A stretch of 64,000 bases of DNA, taken from contig LNGK01000007.1 of NCBI GenBank assembly GCA_001510575.1, positions 1,730,151 to 1,794,150 on the forward strand. Direction: 5' to 3'. Source of the stretch: Knoxdaviesia capensis. Its lineage: Eukaryota; Ascomycota; Sordariomycetes; Microascales; Gondwanamycetaceae. Positions within the stretch are counted from its first letter, which is position 1; each line of letters opens with the position of its first letter. Positions 11,240 to 22,173 of the stretch are shown here, piece after piece. Position numbers and translations under genes: made by a program. The notes below the pieces were generated by a model. The model saw only the letters and a list, made by a program, of their open reading frames with translations. It was not told the origin of the DNA and did no database searches.

Positions 11240-12640
11240 ATGGCCGTCTCAACCTCCCTCTCACGGCACGAGACCATCTGGCTGCTGGCGCTCTCGTCCG
11301 CCGCGGTCTCGGTGCTGGTCAACACGCTGCGCGGCGAAGGAGAGCCGCTGCTCGCCTCGCTGGCTATGAGCTGTCTGGCGTTCGCGCTCTGCTTCTGCAT
11401 GATCCGCTGGCTGGGGCCGACCTTCATGGCCGCCGGCTTCAAGGGCCGCGACCTGTGCAAGCCGCACCGCCCGGAGATCCCCGAGTGCATGGGCGCGGTG
11501 TGCGCGGCCATCTACCTGCTCGTGATCATCGCCTTCATCCCGTTCCCGTTCTACAAGGACATCGTGGCGGCCACCAGCGGCGGCGGCAACCGCGACGTGG
11601 TGCTGCACGTCGACCACGTGCAGCAGGGCCGCCTGCTGCACAGGTTCCCGCACTCCAAGCTCGCGTCGTACCTGTCGGCCATCATCTCGCTGCAGGTCAT
11701 CGCCATGCTCGGCGTCGCCGACGACCTCTTCGACATCCGCTGGCGCCACAAGTGGTGGATCCCCGGCCTGGCCTCCATCCCCATCCTGGTCGTGTACTTT
11801 GTCGACTTCGACGTCACGTCCGTCGTCATCCCCATCCCGCTGCAGCCGTACCTGGGCGAGCTGTTCGACCTCGGCTGGCTGTACTACGCCTACATGGCCT
11901 GCATCGCCATGTTCTGCCCGCAGAGCATCAACATGCTCGCCGGCATCAACGGCATCGAGGTGTCGCAGTGCGTCGTGGTCGCCGCGCTGCTCGTCTTCAA
12001 CGACTTGCTCTACCTCGTCAACCCCTACCCGCACCCCGCCCTCGACTCGCACCTGTTCTCCATGTACCTGCTGCTCCCGTGGCTCGGCGTGTCGCTCGCC
12101 CTGCTCATCCACAACTGGTACCCCGCGCGCGTCTTCGTCGGCGACACCTACTGCTACTTCTCCGGCATGGTGTTCGCCGTCGTCGGCATCCTCGGCCACT
12201 TCAGCAAGACGCTCGGCCTGCTGCTCGTGCCCCAGCTGTTCAACTTCGCCTACTCCGCCCCGCAGATCTTCGGCCTCGTGCCGTGCCCGCGCCACCGCCT
12301 CCCGCGCTTCAACGCCCGCACCGGCCTGCTCGAGCCCAGCCTCACCGACTGGCCCGTCGACCGCCAGCCGCACCCGCTCGTCGCCCGCGCCCTGCACCTG
12401 CTCGCCCGCCTGCACCTGCTCCACGCCGTCACCGACGCCGACGGCCGCTTCGTCCACACCTCCAACTTCACCCTGCTCAACCTGTGGCTCGTCATCCGCG
12501 GGCCCATGAAGGAGTCCCAGCTGGCCTGGGAGGTCACCGGCCTGCAGCTTGCCAGCGGCCTGTTCGGCCTGTTTGTGCGCCACCGCCTGGCTCTGCTGAT
12601 CTTTAAGGAGGACCATGTCATGCCCAAGTCGCCGGTGTAG
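11240..12640 (+). CDS. alg7: UDP-GlcNAc:dolichyl-phosphate GlcNAc-1-phosphotransferase
   Basis: Catalyses the first step of N-linked glycan assembly: it transfers GlcNAc-1-phosphate from UDP-GlcNAc to dolichyl phosphate on the cytosolic face of the ER, the tunicamycin-sensitive reaction. The 466-residue, intronless frame has about ten hydrophobic segments and the family motifs: FKGRDLCKPHRPEIPECMG near 73-91, MLGVADDLFDIRWRHKW with the catalytic aspartates, PQSINMLAGINGIEVSQ and NWYPARVFVGDTYCYFSG. Length and motif order match eukaryotic Alg7/DPAGT1. The chosen ATG follows an A-rich context (CCACAATGG). Codon use is extremely GC-rich, which produces long mirror-image open frames on the other strand. 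Confidence 0.96.
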   Translation: MAVSTSLSRHETIWLLALSSAAVSVLVNTLRGEGEPLLASLAMSCLAFALCFCMIRWLGPTFMAAGFKGRDLCKPHRPEIPECMGAVCAAIYLLVIIAFIPFPFYKDIVAATSGGGNRDVVLHVDHVQQGRLLHRFPHSKLASYLSAIISLQVIAMLGVADDLFDIRWRHKWWIPGLASIPILVVYFVDFDVTSVVIPIPLQPYLGELFDLGWLYYAYMACIAMFCPQSINMLAGINGIEVSQCVVVAALLVFNDLLYLVNPYPHPALDSHLFSMYLLLPWLGVSLALLIHNWYPARVFVGDTYCYFSGMVFAVVGILGHFSKTLGLLLVPQLFNFAYSAPQIFGLVPCPRHRLPRFNARTGLLEPSLTDWPVDRQPHPLVARALHLLARLHLLHAVTDADGRFVHTSNFTLLNLWLVIRGPMKESQLAWEVTGLQLASGLFGLFVRHRLALLIFKEDHVMPKSPV

Positions 12641-14198
12641 CATGTGTAGATTCCCTGGGAGACACTATATCCTCTCTTCCTTTCCCTTTTTTTGCTTTTG
12701 CTTTTTCCTTCGCTTTCTTTGGCTTTATTTTTTGTTGTTGCTTTTCATTCTTGTGGCCGCCCAGCCACCAATAAACCAAGGGACCCTCGATTTTCAGTTC
12801 CCTAGACTTTGTTTTTTTTTTTTGCTGCATTTGCCCGGCGTCACCCAGATTGGGAGGAGTTTTTCAGTCTTTCGATCGTTCCGGCCGGCATTCTTGTTTG
12901 TGTGGGTGGTTTGAAATCAAAGATAGTTCTTCTTCCGTAGGGTTACGCGTTTCTTCTATCCAGGCGTTTTACCTCAAAGAGAAGTCCCTGCTCCACTTCA
13001 TCTTGTTTCTTTCCTGTGTGTATGCCATGCTGGTATCTTGCAAGATACCAGGAGACCATAACCGGTTGCATGTACTCAAGTCGGCAGACTCGATCGACAT
13101 CTAATTTCGAAGCCGTGCGTTGCAAACACGATGCTCTTCTAGACACACCCCAGCTCTCCGGCTGGCAAAAAACACACGGCTGGTGTTCCGCTCAGGATCG
13201 CCGTCTCCATGCATCTCTTCACCTTGAACAGAATGCAGCGTGAAGTGCTCCCCAGGAACAGAACTCAAAGCCGAACCCATGAAATACCAATATCAAACCT
13301 CCCTGGAAGACACTTTCCTTCTCATCCAACACCGCCTATGAATACTCAAAATCGCCGCCCCCTTAGTCGTACAGTAGTAATCAGCCCACAAAAAAATCCC
13401 ACTCCCCACTCCCACAACACACCCAACCACAAAAATATAAAACTTTTCCTGCCGCCTTGGAAGATTCAAGTCCAATAACCTCACCTCATCAGAAAAAAAA
13501 AAGATACATATCTCAACCGACAATCGCAGCAAAGAACGATGAAACGGGAGTATCATTGTCTCTGCCATGGATCCTCTCTCTTGCTCTCGTCATCGACATA
13601 TTTTCGATGCGGGGGGTTTCCCCGGGTTTCCCTCGATGTTTCACCAGGTTTATGTGGCCCAATGAACCAAACAAACGAAACCAAGCACTACCCTCGAAGC
13701 TATGCGCATTTCCCATACAAACCACAGCAAAATACCGACTGAGGGAGACGACAACTCCACGAAGGAGAAGTCGACAAGAGCTTGAAGAGCACACGAGACA
13801 GAGCAAACATTTCAAAACCCCTCGCAAGCACGCACGAGTAATGGCGACACAAGACAGGCATGACGCAAAGAAGAATAACCCCTTGACAGCCAGCCCGCCT
13901 GCCAGCGGAATATGATAACATAGCTAAGATCGTTACAGTATATGACAAGACTGCTAATCCCCAATGTATGGAGAGAGGGAGATAGACAGAGGGGGAATAG
14001 AGGAAGAAAAGATGAAGAAAAAATACATGAATTATAAAAGAAAAGAAAAAGAAAGTCCCTGGTCATCATAAAAAAAAGAAAAGCCCCAATCCATTGAAAA
14101 GAAGAATCCGATCCATTTGCACTCCGAAAAGAAGATCCAAATAACACCAACCCGGGCCCCAATAAAATAAGAAAAATCAAGAAAAGCATAAAAGGTTT
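12641..14198. other. Convergent 3' spacer between ALG7 and SET3
   Basis: Tail-to-tail spacer of 1.56 kb holding both 3'UTRs. It is T-rich after ALG7 and A-rich (so T-rich on the minus strand) before SET3. It contains a perfect 22-bp palindrome, listed separately. No gene is supported. Confidence 0.6.
13030..13051. repeat. Perfect 22-bp palindrome
   Basis: The half-site CTGGTATCTTG is followed immediately by its exact reverse complement CAAGATACCAG with no spacer. It lies 390 bp downstream of the ALG7 stop, in the convergent spacer. A spacer-less 22-bp palindrome is expected by chance well under once in a window this size. Confidence 0.95.
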
Positions 14199-17141
14199 CT
14201 AGTTTTCCGATCCCGAAACCTTGACAGCGTTGGCCGGAGCTGCCTCGGCAATTTTCTCGCCCATCGGCATATTCTCAGGCCCCTCGGGGGATGTCAGCTT
14301 CGACTCGTCGATGTTCGACAGCCCGGTCTTGAGTGCTGGTCGCCCTCCGGGAGTCGCCACCGCCGACGCAGATGATGTCGACTTGTTCATCCGGCTCTTG
14401 GTATAGTCACTCAGACTGAGCTTCTTCTTAACCGGGCTCGGCTGAGCCATACCGTTGGCAGCGGGCGGAGTGAAGGGGTTCTGCAGATTTGTCGTTGCAA
14501 AAGGAGACTGCATCAACGATCCTGCAGACAAAGGCGTCGAGCACGATAGCGGACCACCGGCCACGTTAGGGAACGGCGGCACCGGCGGAAGTTGGACTCG
14601 CAGGTCAGGAGTCTTGTTGGGCCGAGACGGAGTTGATGAAACTTCACTCGACTCCACAGTAGGCTGTCCTGTGACCGGCCCCGGAGACTCCACTGATGTT
14701 GACGATGGTGGCGCGTCTGGCATCTGATGATCAACTGACTCGGGAATCCGAGAAGCCGTGCCCGTATGCATGTCTGCCCCATCCCTGCCATTCGGCGGGG
14801 ACATGATCCCGAGGCCCTGGACCAAATTAGAGTCAGCGGCTATTGGGTCAGACGCTCCAGAGGCCGCTACTGACGCCGATGCCGCTGCAAGAACTGACTC
14901 CAAAGACTTTCGCCTCTCCCGCTCCTCCTCGATCCGTTTTTGTCGTAGATACATTAGCTTTTGCGAAAGCGTACGATATGGACGCCGCCGTGGTTGCGGG
15001 AGATATCTCTGGCTGTACCATTCGTCCAGCACAGGGTCGGTTTGCGCAGACGAATCAACATAATTCGGTCTCGCGGATTGCGAACCATGTCGGATTTGCG
15101 ATACCGATAAACCCACTGCCGTCGAACTGGGAGGAGGAAACACTGGAACGGACGGCGATCGGGACTTGATTCGGGACAGCGTGTCGAGGTGGAGAACACC
15201 ATTAGGGAGAGTATTCGAGCCCGCGATGCGGTTCTTATTCTTCAGCGAAGGCGTCGTGATTGTTGACGCTGACACCACTGTTGACACTGACACTGTTGTG
15301 GCGGCAGTGGACAGCCCAGTACTCGAAGAAGAAGAACCTGTGCCATCGGAAAGTCTCTTTTTCTTGCGCACCGGTTGTTGCTGTTCCATACGGCGGAATG
15401 AATCCTCGACCATCGCCACCTTGCGCTTATCTCGATCGGTCGGCTCAGTCAAAATACCCAGTTGGTCAAACGATCCTTGCCGTGCGGGAGTGCGTTCCCG
15501 GCTTGGCGGCTTGCTGCGAGCGTCCGGGGTGGATCGGCCGTCATCGACATCCGCATCATTATGCCCTTCACTGGCTGCCCTGCTATTCGTCGCCTGACCG
15601 GTGCTCGTTGGAGAAATCGCAATGGGCTTCGACGGCTTGCGGACTTTCTTCTTCGGTTGTGATTTCGCCTGAAGTCTGTTCTTGTAATTTCGATGAAATC
15701 GTGTAAACGCACAGTTCGCGCCGAGGTCGCAGGCACACCCACCATATTCGGATAAAATTCGATGCAACCAGGGAGAAATCGTCTCGTATTCGGAAGAGTC
15801 AATGTCGGGGTCATAGTGGCCGTTGGCCTCGTCCTCACCCAGACCCAGAAGGTAAAGCATGCGCGCGCGGTCTTTCTTCGGGAATCTGAAATCCCAAGGC
15901 AGTGTTATTTGCTCTTGCGCAGCAATATGGCGGTCGCTGACGATCCAGAAGTTGTATGTCGACGAATCGGAGATATACGTGTCTAGAACAGCATTCGGCT
16001 TGCAACTTCGACGGACGTATCGCGCTTCAGATCCTTCTCGCCTTGTATCGATGTAAAGAGGAAGCATGGGATGGAAGAAGACAAAGGGGAGAGGGGAAGT
16101 CAGATCTTCCCACATGTTGTCAGGATTGACACAGTAGTCTTTCTGAATGCCCACTTGGCCGTTCAACTCGATCAGGGGAACGTCCTTGTCGACAGGTGAG
16201 CGGGACGCAAGATAATGTATCCGAACATCGAGTCCTTGTACTGGTACCGACTTCTTCACGTCGATAAACAAATCGCAGGGGTGGGGGTATCTCCCGCCGG
16301 GAAGATTCTGGAAAACATCCTTAGGGTTCTGGCCAGTCTCTTGTAGCATGTAGTCCGGGTCGCGAAGCCATGCTGACAATTTATCGGAAATGGCTAGGCT
16401 CGCGAACGAGTTGTTGTGTACTATACTGACAGGCTGTTGGGCGCCGTACGAGGAAATGAAGCCGGATGAGAAGCCGTGGAGTTCGACGTCGGCAGGGAGG
16501 TCGGGAGGAGTTGTCGCAGGACTGGGAGGGTGGCCGTTGAGGAGAGGTTTTGTCGAGATAGTGTAGGAAGGACTGCGTTTTGCGGGTTGAGAACTCGTCG
16601 AGTGAGAGGGACGATGGGAAGATTTGCTGGTCTTTTTGGGATGAGATGGATCGGAGGCTGACAAAATATGCTTCGGTGCGCCGTCGTGGGATAATGTGCC
16701 GTTTAAATGGAGATCACCAGGCTTGATCTTCTTTTTGCTGGTGGCTTTCGACGGGGGACGCTTGGCCTTCTTGTCAACGTGCTCTTCCTTCTCCCGCGCG
16801 CCATCTTGTAGACGTCGTGTTCTCTCGATAGCACGCTGGCGATCAAGGGGACGGGGTTTACAGTCGGCACAGAAATGGGAGAAGTTCTCGCGGATAGCCT
16901 CTTCGCGGTTGTCGGGATAGAAGCATCCGATGTGTTGCCAGGTGTCGCAGGTTTCGCAATAAATGGTGTTTCCATCGTCATCAGAAAAGTTGCAAATGCA
17001 TTTTATAGTGTAGGGCTCGTCTTCGGCGGCCTCGACCTTGACGGGATTCGAAGGGATTGATGTCAAGGCTGGGATGGGGGCAGAATGATTCTGACTGGGA
17101 ATCGCGGTCTGCGTGGACAGCGATATCGACTTCTCAGTCAT
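14199..17141 (-). CDS. set3: PHD finger and SET domain protein, Set3 type
   Basis: Chromatin regulator. In yeast Set3 scaffolds a histone deacetylase complex recruited to H3K4-methylated chromatin through its PHD finger; the same role is inferred here. One uninterrupted 980-residue frame. The PHD finger is Cys4-His-Cys3 at residues 48, 50, 62, 65, 70, 73, 91 and 94. A basic, disordered stretch follows to about 200. A SET domain at roughly 280-430 includes PLIELNGQVG, then RYVRRSCKPNAV where active enzymes have RFxNHSCxPN, then ITLPWDFRFPKK. The degenerate cofactor motif suggests no methyltransferase activity, as in Set3. The remainder to the C terminus is Ser- and Pro-rich and disordered. A long purine-rich stretch upstream (pyrimidine-rich on this strand) is the leader. 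Confidence 0.88.
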   Translation of the reverse strand: MTEKSISLSTQTAIPSQNHSAPIPALTSIPSNPVKVEAAEDEPYTIKCICNFSDDDGNTIYCETCDTWQHIGCFYPDNREEAIRENFSHFCADCKPRPLDRQRAIERTRRLQDGAREKEEHVDKKAKRPPSKATSKKKIKPGDLHLNGTLSHDGAPKHILSASDPSHPKKTSKSSHRPSHSTSSQPAKRSPSYTISTKPLLNGHPPSPATTPPDLPADVELHGFSSGFISSYGAQQPVSIVHNNSFASLAISDKLSAWLRDPDYMLQETGQNPKDVFQNLPGGRYPHPCDLFIDVKKSVPVQGLDVRIHYLASRSPVDKDVPLIELNGQVGIQKDYCVNPDNMWEDLTSPLPFVFFHPMLPLYIDTRREGSEARYVRRSCKPNAVLDTYISDSSTYNFWIVSDRHIAAQEQITLPWDFRFPKKDRARMLYLLGLGEDEANGHYDPDIDSSEYETISPWLHRILSEYGGCACDLGANCAFTRFHRNYKNRLQAKSQPKKKVRKPSKPIAISPTSTGQATNSRAASEGHNDADVDDGRSTPDARSKPPSRERTPARQGSFDQLGILTEPTDRDKRKVAMVEDSFRRMEQQQPVRKKKRLSDGTGSSSSSTGLSTAATTVSVSTVVSASTITTPSLKNKNRIAGSNTLPNGVLHLDTLSRIKSRSPSVPVFPPPSSTAVGLSVSQIRHGSQSARPNYVDSSAQTDPVLDEWYSQRYLPQPRRRPYRTLSQKLMYLRQKRIEEERERRKSLESVLAAASASVAASGASDPIAADSNLVQGLGIMSPPNGRDGADMHTGTASRIPESVDHQMPDAPPSSTSVESPGPVTGQPTVESSEVSSTPSRPNKTPDLRVQLPPVPPFPNVAGGPLSCSTPLSAGSLMQSPFATTNLQNPFTPPAANGMAQPSPVKKKLSLSDYTKSRMNKSTSSASAVATPGGRPALKTGLSNIDESKLTSPEGPENMPMGEKIAEAAPANAVKVSGSEN

Positions 17142-19828
17142 AATCTAAGGAGGATCACGAAACAAAAGGACAGTGGGAATGGAAGAAATGTGATTACTGT
17201 CGCCGCTTGAGTAGCATCGCGACGCCAGAATAACGGAGAGTGACAAAGGAGACGAGGAATGAGGGATGAACAACGATCGAGATGAGGAGATCTCGTCGGT
17301 TACGCCGTCGTGGAGAGACTTGTCGAGAAGTCCAGAGGAATCAGGCGAATGGCAATGAATCGATAACGGGATGAAGAGGAAGAAGAGATAGAGCACCGAA
17401 AAGAAGACGGAGACGGCGATGGAGAAGAGTGGTTCCTCGTTGAAGACAAGATTTCGCGTGTGTCAAGACAGAGCAACGGGGTTGCGCAAAGGAGAAGAGG
17501 AACTTAGAGGTCGAGAAAGGGGACAATGTGAGGCTGGGAATCGAGTCAACTGTCCGAACAAAGACACGTATGCGCAAAACACCGGTTACGAATAGTCAAT
17601 ATTGACAAGATAAGCGAGTGTAATGTGAGGAGGAAGTGGAGGGCAAATGGCTCGAGAGATGACAAGGCGCGATCGGAAAGAAGAACAGGAAGGAGCAGTC
17701 GACGTACGAAACCGCAGACGGCGATCGCAGATTTGTAAGAAGAAAGGAGAAGCGGATAAGATGTATGAAGATATCGGCTTCGCTCCTCAGGTTGGAATTG
17801 GGATAGCGAGACTCAAGAAATCGAGGCGTGCGTCGGGGCGGAAAGTTTCGAGCGTCGAAAATGTCGAAAAAGTTCAGACTGGCGATGGAACGGAGAAAGT
17901 CGATCAAAGATGGGGAGTATGTTCGATGAGAGAGATAGACGAAGCCAGAATTCGAGAGGGAAAAGAAAAGAGAAAGTTAGGGAAATAAAAGAGGAATGGA
18001 AGAGAAAAGGGAATGACAAAGTGATAAGAGAGGAGAAGAAACGAGAGGAGGGAAAAATGAAGACGTAGGATGGTAGAGAAGGAAAGAGCGAGGAACGAAG
18101 AGACAGAGGAGAGAAAGAGAGACTCAGTTCAGAGCGAGACCCAAAAGAACATGAGGAAGGAGGGGGGCGCCATAGAAAAAAAAAGTATACAGCAGAAAAA
18201 TGGTCGCCATAACCCAAATTTTACTAGCAGGTCGATTACATGTTTAGGTAGGCAAAATACTGTGGCACTCGTACATTGCACTAACAGCAACGCGTAAAAG
18301 AGTCGCTGGCACTCACAGACTCTGGTGGTAATATGCGCTCGAAGACAGAAGGGGAAAAAACCCACCCAAGGCAAGGACGACCGACCCAACCACAGAGGCA
18401 AAGAGGCAGAAGGAGCGAGGATGTATACTGTGGCTATACTGTCTCCGCACTGTTTTCTGCACGGCAGAGTTGCAGCCCAGTGCGAGTTACGGCCATGCAC
18501 GGTACAAGACCAGAAAGCCGATAATCTCAAATTTCCGTTGGCCTGAAATTCATCCCGAGCGGTGCTTGTGCATAGGCTTTTTCTTCTTTTTTCTTTCCTT
18601 TTTCTTCTTTTTTTAGGAGGAGGAGGAGGAGTTTTGAAGTGAGGAGTGGCCATCTCGAAAGAGGCATGCAGTGCACTAGATTGGCCCTATGAATGCCCAG
18701 GAATGGACGGGTTTGGACCGAAATTGTCGTGTGCGCCGGCTAATTTTTCTGCGGCGGGTTGGTTGTGTTCTGTCGCGCTCGTACAGCGCGGGACGCGGGT
18801 TCAGAGCCGTCGTTCAATTTGTTCGTGCCTTCGTGCCAGGTTATCCGAGCATAGCGGTCGCCGGCGATACGTTGCTGGTGGTGTTGTCTCGAGGACATGA
18901 TGGGAAACCACAACCAAAGCAGCCTATAGCATTGAGAGGGTTTTAGGCCGTGTAAGAGTTAATACGAGCGAGAAGACCTACGATCTGTTGTTTCCAGATC
19001 CAGTGTGTGCCTGTCCAAGGATCATGGAACTTGACATGCCTGTCTGTTCCAAATTGGAGAGTCTTTTTTTCTGTGGTTACTGTGAGGGTCAAGTAAACAA
19101 AACAGTTCGCAAGTGGCGGGCTGAATTGGCCGACGCAGAGCGCGGCTCAGCACTGATTTCACCACTCCTCAGGACCGTTCTTCGACATGCACAAGATAGC
19201 CATGGTAGGAGTAACTGTCCAAATTGAATTGACGCTGAGATACCGAGATTGAGGGCGAAGGAGGGAGAGAAACCTCCAAAGTCGCGTGGAGTTCACGTTG
19301 TCGCTGTCCGAACCCTTGTTGTTTACTCACCAGCCAGACCACAGCTCTAGTGGGCTGGTTTGATTTCTCAAATAAAACGGTGTCGCATCCTCGAATCCTG
19401 TCCCGTCCATAACAATCTAGACGGGCCCGCGATAAGATATCACGAAGAGAAATTGACGACGGGCGTTTCAGAGCGCAGCACCACAGCAGACAAAAACACC
19501 AGCAACATCCACGGGTTCTCTCGCTCTGTGAAGATCGCAGTCGTAAATTCATGCACGAGGAAACTTTGCTTTCCGGCAGCCAATTTTTTTTTTCCTTCTC
19601 TCTCCATTTCTGACTCACCTGGCTTTACACAACACCATTGGCTGCTGGTACATGCCACACTCCGGCCAAAATAGGCTTAGTTACTTTGCTTCAAGTGTGG
19701 CTTTGCCAACAGTAGGAGAAAGCGGGGGCTCTCCCCTAATTTCACGGTGTTTTCAGGAAAATCTGGCCTCAGGCAGAAACGTAAGCCACCAGCAATGATG
19801 AAGGATGTGGCCACCGCCTTTCCCAAAG
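17142..19828. other. SET3 leader and upstream spacer
   Basis: From 17142 to about 18180 the + strand is G- and A-rich, so the minus strand is a long pyrimidine-rich leader feeding SET3. From 18180 to 19828 the sequence has balanced composition, with only short frames that look non-coding. No gene is supported. Confidence 0.5.
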
Positions 19829-19835
19829 TATAAAA
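19829..19835 (+). promoter_or_regulatory. TATA box of a candidate unannotated transcript
   Basis: TATAAAA at 19829-19835 is followed within about 100-150 nt by a strongly pyrimidine-rich stretch (about 19950-20400). This is the arrangement seen at many regulated fungal promoters. No gene is otherwise known downstream before NPC2 at 22174. Confidence 0.35.
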
Positions 19836-20757
19836 TGTGCCCGGGTCCGCCGACGATTGTTCAGACACCAAAAAGTGGCACTTAGCGAATGTTGGACGGC
19901 TTAGGCAGAGAGGGAAAGAGAGGAAGAGAGGAAAGGAGAGAGAGAGAGAAAAGCCGGTGCCGGCAGTTCCCCTCTCTTTGGATCCATTTGCTGCGTTTCC
20001 CTTTCCCCCTCTTCTCTCTTCCTTCCCTCCCTCCATCTTCCAAAAAAGCCTGAGCTGTCCTTCTTCATGCGTTCGAACCCGATTCTCAACCGCTTCTCTT
20101 CCTCTCTGTCATATCTTTGCATCCATTCCATCTTCTTTTACACCCCAAAACCCTTGGGCCGGTCAATTGACTGACTCACGTTCTTCCCAGCCAACACAAT
20201 ATTTTCCCTTCATTGACCCGTCTTCGTTTCTATTTCTGTCTTCCGGCACACTGTTTTTTGTTTCTGTCCCTCTTTCTTATGTGCCGTCCTCGCGTTCCAT
20301 GTCTCTCCTGGCATTCTTCCCTCTCTCTCTCCCCCCCTCAGTTGCGCCCTCGCTGTCTTCTCTGTGTCATATAGTGGAGGTTGCGACATCAGTTTGAGAA
20401 CCCAAATCGCTTCGTCTTTTTTCAACTTCTTACTGGCTTTATCCCGTCATGATGATAATCCCACCCAGTCCCTGGCTTTATCCTCCTATTTCACCCATCC
20501 GAAATATCTCCTCGCTTGATAATACCAGAGGCTGTACTACTCCTTCGTAAACCTTCTTTTTTCCCGCATACCCTACCAAAAGTCTTGTCTCCACCTCCCA
20601 CACTCCATTCATCCATACCCAGATTTTAACTCGACCAGCCAAGTCTTAATCGCATTAATGCCTATCTTGGTCCTCATAGCCGACTTCCACTGCAGTATAT
20701 TTCCTAGCGTTTTGTCATTCTTCAAACCCCTCTTTGCGATCACTCTAGACCTTCTTC

Positions 20758-20916
20758 ATGTCGCCATTCTTCTCCATTCGACCATATCCTGAATCTCGAC
20801 ACCAAATCTTCCCGCTGCACGACCACCCTGAGACCGAACACGGAATATTCTCGATCTCCAGATCCCTCCGTCATATGTTTTTCTCTCCCGCTAATATCTC
20901 GGTGACGACACAATGA
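20758..20916 (+). CDS. Micro-ORF, 52 residues, unknown
   Basis: ATG-started frame of 52 codons with a balanced, protein-like composition (starts MSPFFSIRPYPES, ends SPANISVTTQ). It is not recognised. Its stop TGA overlaps the ATG of the next micro-ORF as ATGA. It may be an upstream ORF or chance. Confidence 0.2.
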   Translation: MSPFFSIRPYPESRHQIFPLHDHPETEHGIFSISRSLRHMFFSPANISVTTQ

Positions 20917-20990
20917 CCAACTGCCCCAGGCTTCTCGGTCTGGCTCGTTGCTGTCCTCCTAGCTGCATACCGTACCGTAAAGCTTGCTGA
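20913..20990 (+). CDS. Micro-ORF, 25 residues, Cys-rich
   Basis: A frame of 25 codons starting MTNCPRLLGL and ending CIPYRKAC. It contains five cysteines (residues 4, 13, 14, 18 and 25) and no acidic residue. It begins inside the stop codon of the preceding frame, an arrangement that allows re-initiation. The function is unknown and it may be chance. Confidence 0.2.
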   Translation: MTNCPRLLGLARCCPPSCIPYRKAC

Positions 20991-21015
20991 TAAGCTTTTT
21001 CCCCTTATCCTTTCA

Positions 21016-21069
21016 ATGGCGCCCTTCCCATTGACCTCGGATGTCGACCCCGATAATATTGTTATCTAA
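21016..21069 (+). CDS. Micro-ORF, 17 residues
   Basis: Seventeen codons (MAPFPLTSDVDPDNIVI) starting 26 nt after the previous micro-ORF stop. Too short to judge; listed because it continues the run. Confidence 0.12.
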   Translation: MAPFPLTSDVDPDNIVI

Positions 21070-21550
21070 TCCGTAGTAACCAATCCCATCCTGCGTAGTG
21101 TAGTGTTCCATGGATTCGTTGTTCTGGTAATCGTCACAAGTAGCACTTGTCTGCAAACCCCAAAATAACGCTACTGTTAGAGACAGCCGTGGTTTGAATC
21201 ATGCCCAGATGAAGCCCCCCAGTCATCTCAAACACTGCATCGTACGCTGAGATAAAGGGCGGCTCCAGTTTTACCTATCTTGCCTCTGATAAGAGAATGA
21301 TCCTCTTCAATAAGCATGTTTGAACCACCACCGCCAGGCGGTCCACGTGAGAGGAGAGGGATAGGAAGGCGTGAAAAAGAGGGAGCCCCGGTTTCTGTGT
21401 TTCGTTGAGCTTGGGGCCCAATCAGCGAGCTCCACTCCCCCGGAGCAATTGAAGCGTCGTGCTCTGTAGCAGGAAGTTCCCCGCCCTGTTTCTCCGATAT
21501 ACAGTCACCGTGACGATAGCACTTAAAAAAAAAAGGAAAGACGAAATAAA

Positions 21551-22173
21551 GAACAGACCGGCCGCGAAATCAAAGTGTTAGGGTACACGCCGGAATCCAG
21601 GATTTTTAGTGCAGGTGCCTCACCGTATTCCGGCGTCGCTTGCTCCTTCCACAGATGGTGCGTTTCCTCTGTCGCTGATTTGGTTAAACTCATCAGCGCG
21701 ATAAAAGCTGCGCCAAAATCCCCAGTCCAACAGTGGGACTACCGGCTGCCTGCGACGTGCGCACTGTGCCGCTAGCTCTAAATGCTGGTTGAGACAAAGC
21801 CTGTCTGGCGCAAATTCGCAGTCAGCTGCCCTCACAGAAGAGTACCTGCATTTTCCGGGTTTGGAAGCTGCGCACTGTATAGTAGTCACTCTTCAGACCC
21901 ACTAAAGTGCGGCTGTTGATTGGACGGCGGCTGTCCTGCCCGCTCTTTTTATCGCAGAGGACTACAGAAAGGCTGGGAATCGTCATCAACCTGCATCATC
22001 GCTCAAACTCGCCCTTTCCTCTCTCACCTCTCTCACCTTCATAACCTCTTGTTAACACAAGCAGACTGCCATCTTCTCCTCTTCTCCTAAGCCCGCCCTT
22101 CAAGAAGCTGCATACTGCCTTCTCCTCCCTCCTCCTCTGATTACATAGCTCCTCACCGAATATCGCCCAAACC
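21551..22173. other. NPC2 upstream region
   Basis: Spacer of about 620 bp directly before the NPC2 start. The last 150 nt are CT-rich, as expected of a leader. No gene is supported. Confidence 0.5.

Larger units (their letters stand above)
19836..21550 (+). ncRNA. Candidate long leader or non-coding transcript
   Basis: The + strand here is pyrimidine-rich over more than 1 kb, begins after a TATA box, and ends near an AATAAA at about 21545. No frame of 60 codons exists on either strand between 20426 and 21574, yet three micro-ORFs follow one another (20758, 20913, 21016). I saw no consensus donor-acceptor pair that would assemble a larger protein. It could be a non-coding RNA, a gene for very small peptides, or a long 5' leader reaching toward NPC2. 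A hairpin AAAGCTT/AAGCTTT spans 20979-20998. Confidence 0.25.

Noticed and set aside
20068..20082. B-box-like GTTCGAACCC
   Set aside because: No A-box or cloverleaf can be drawn upstream of it.
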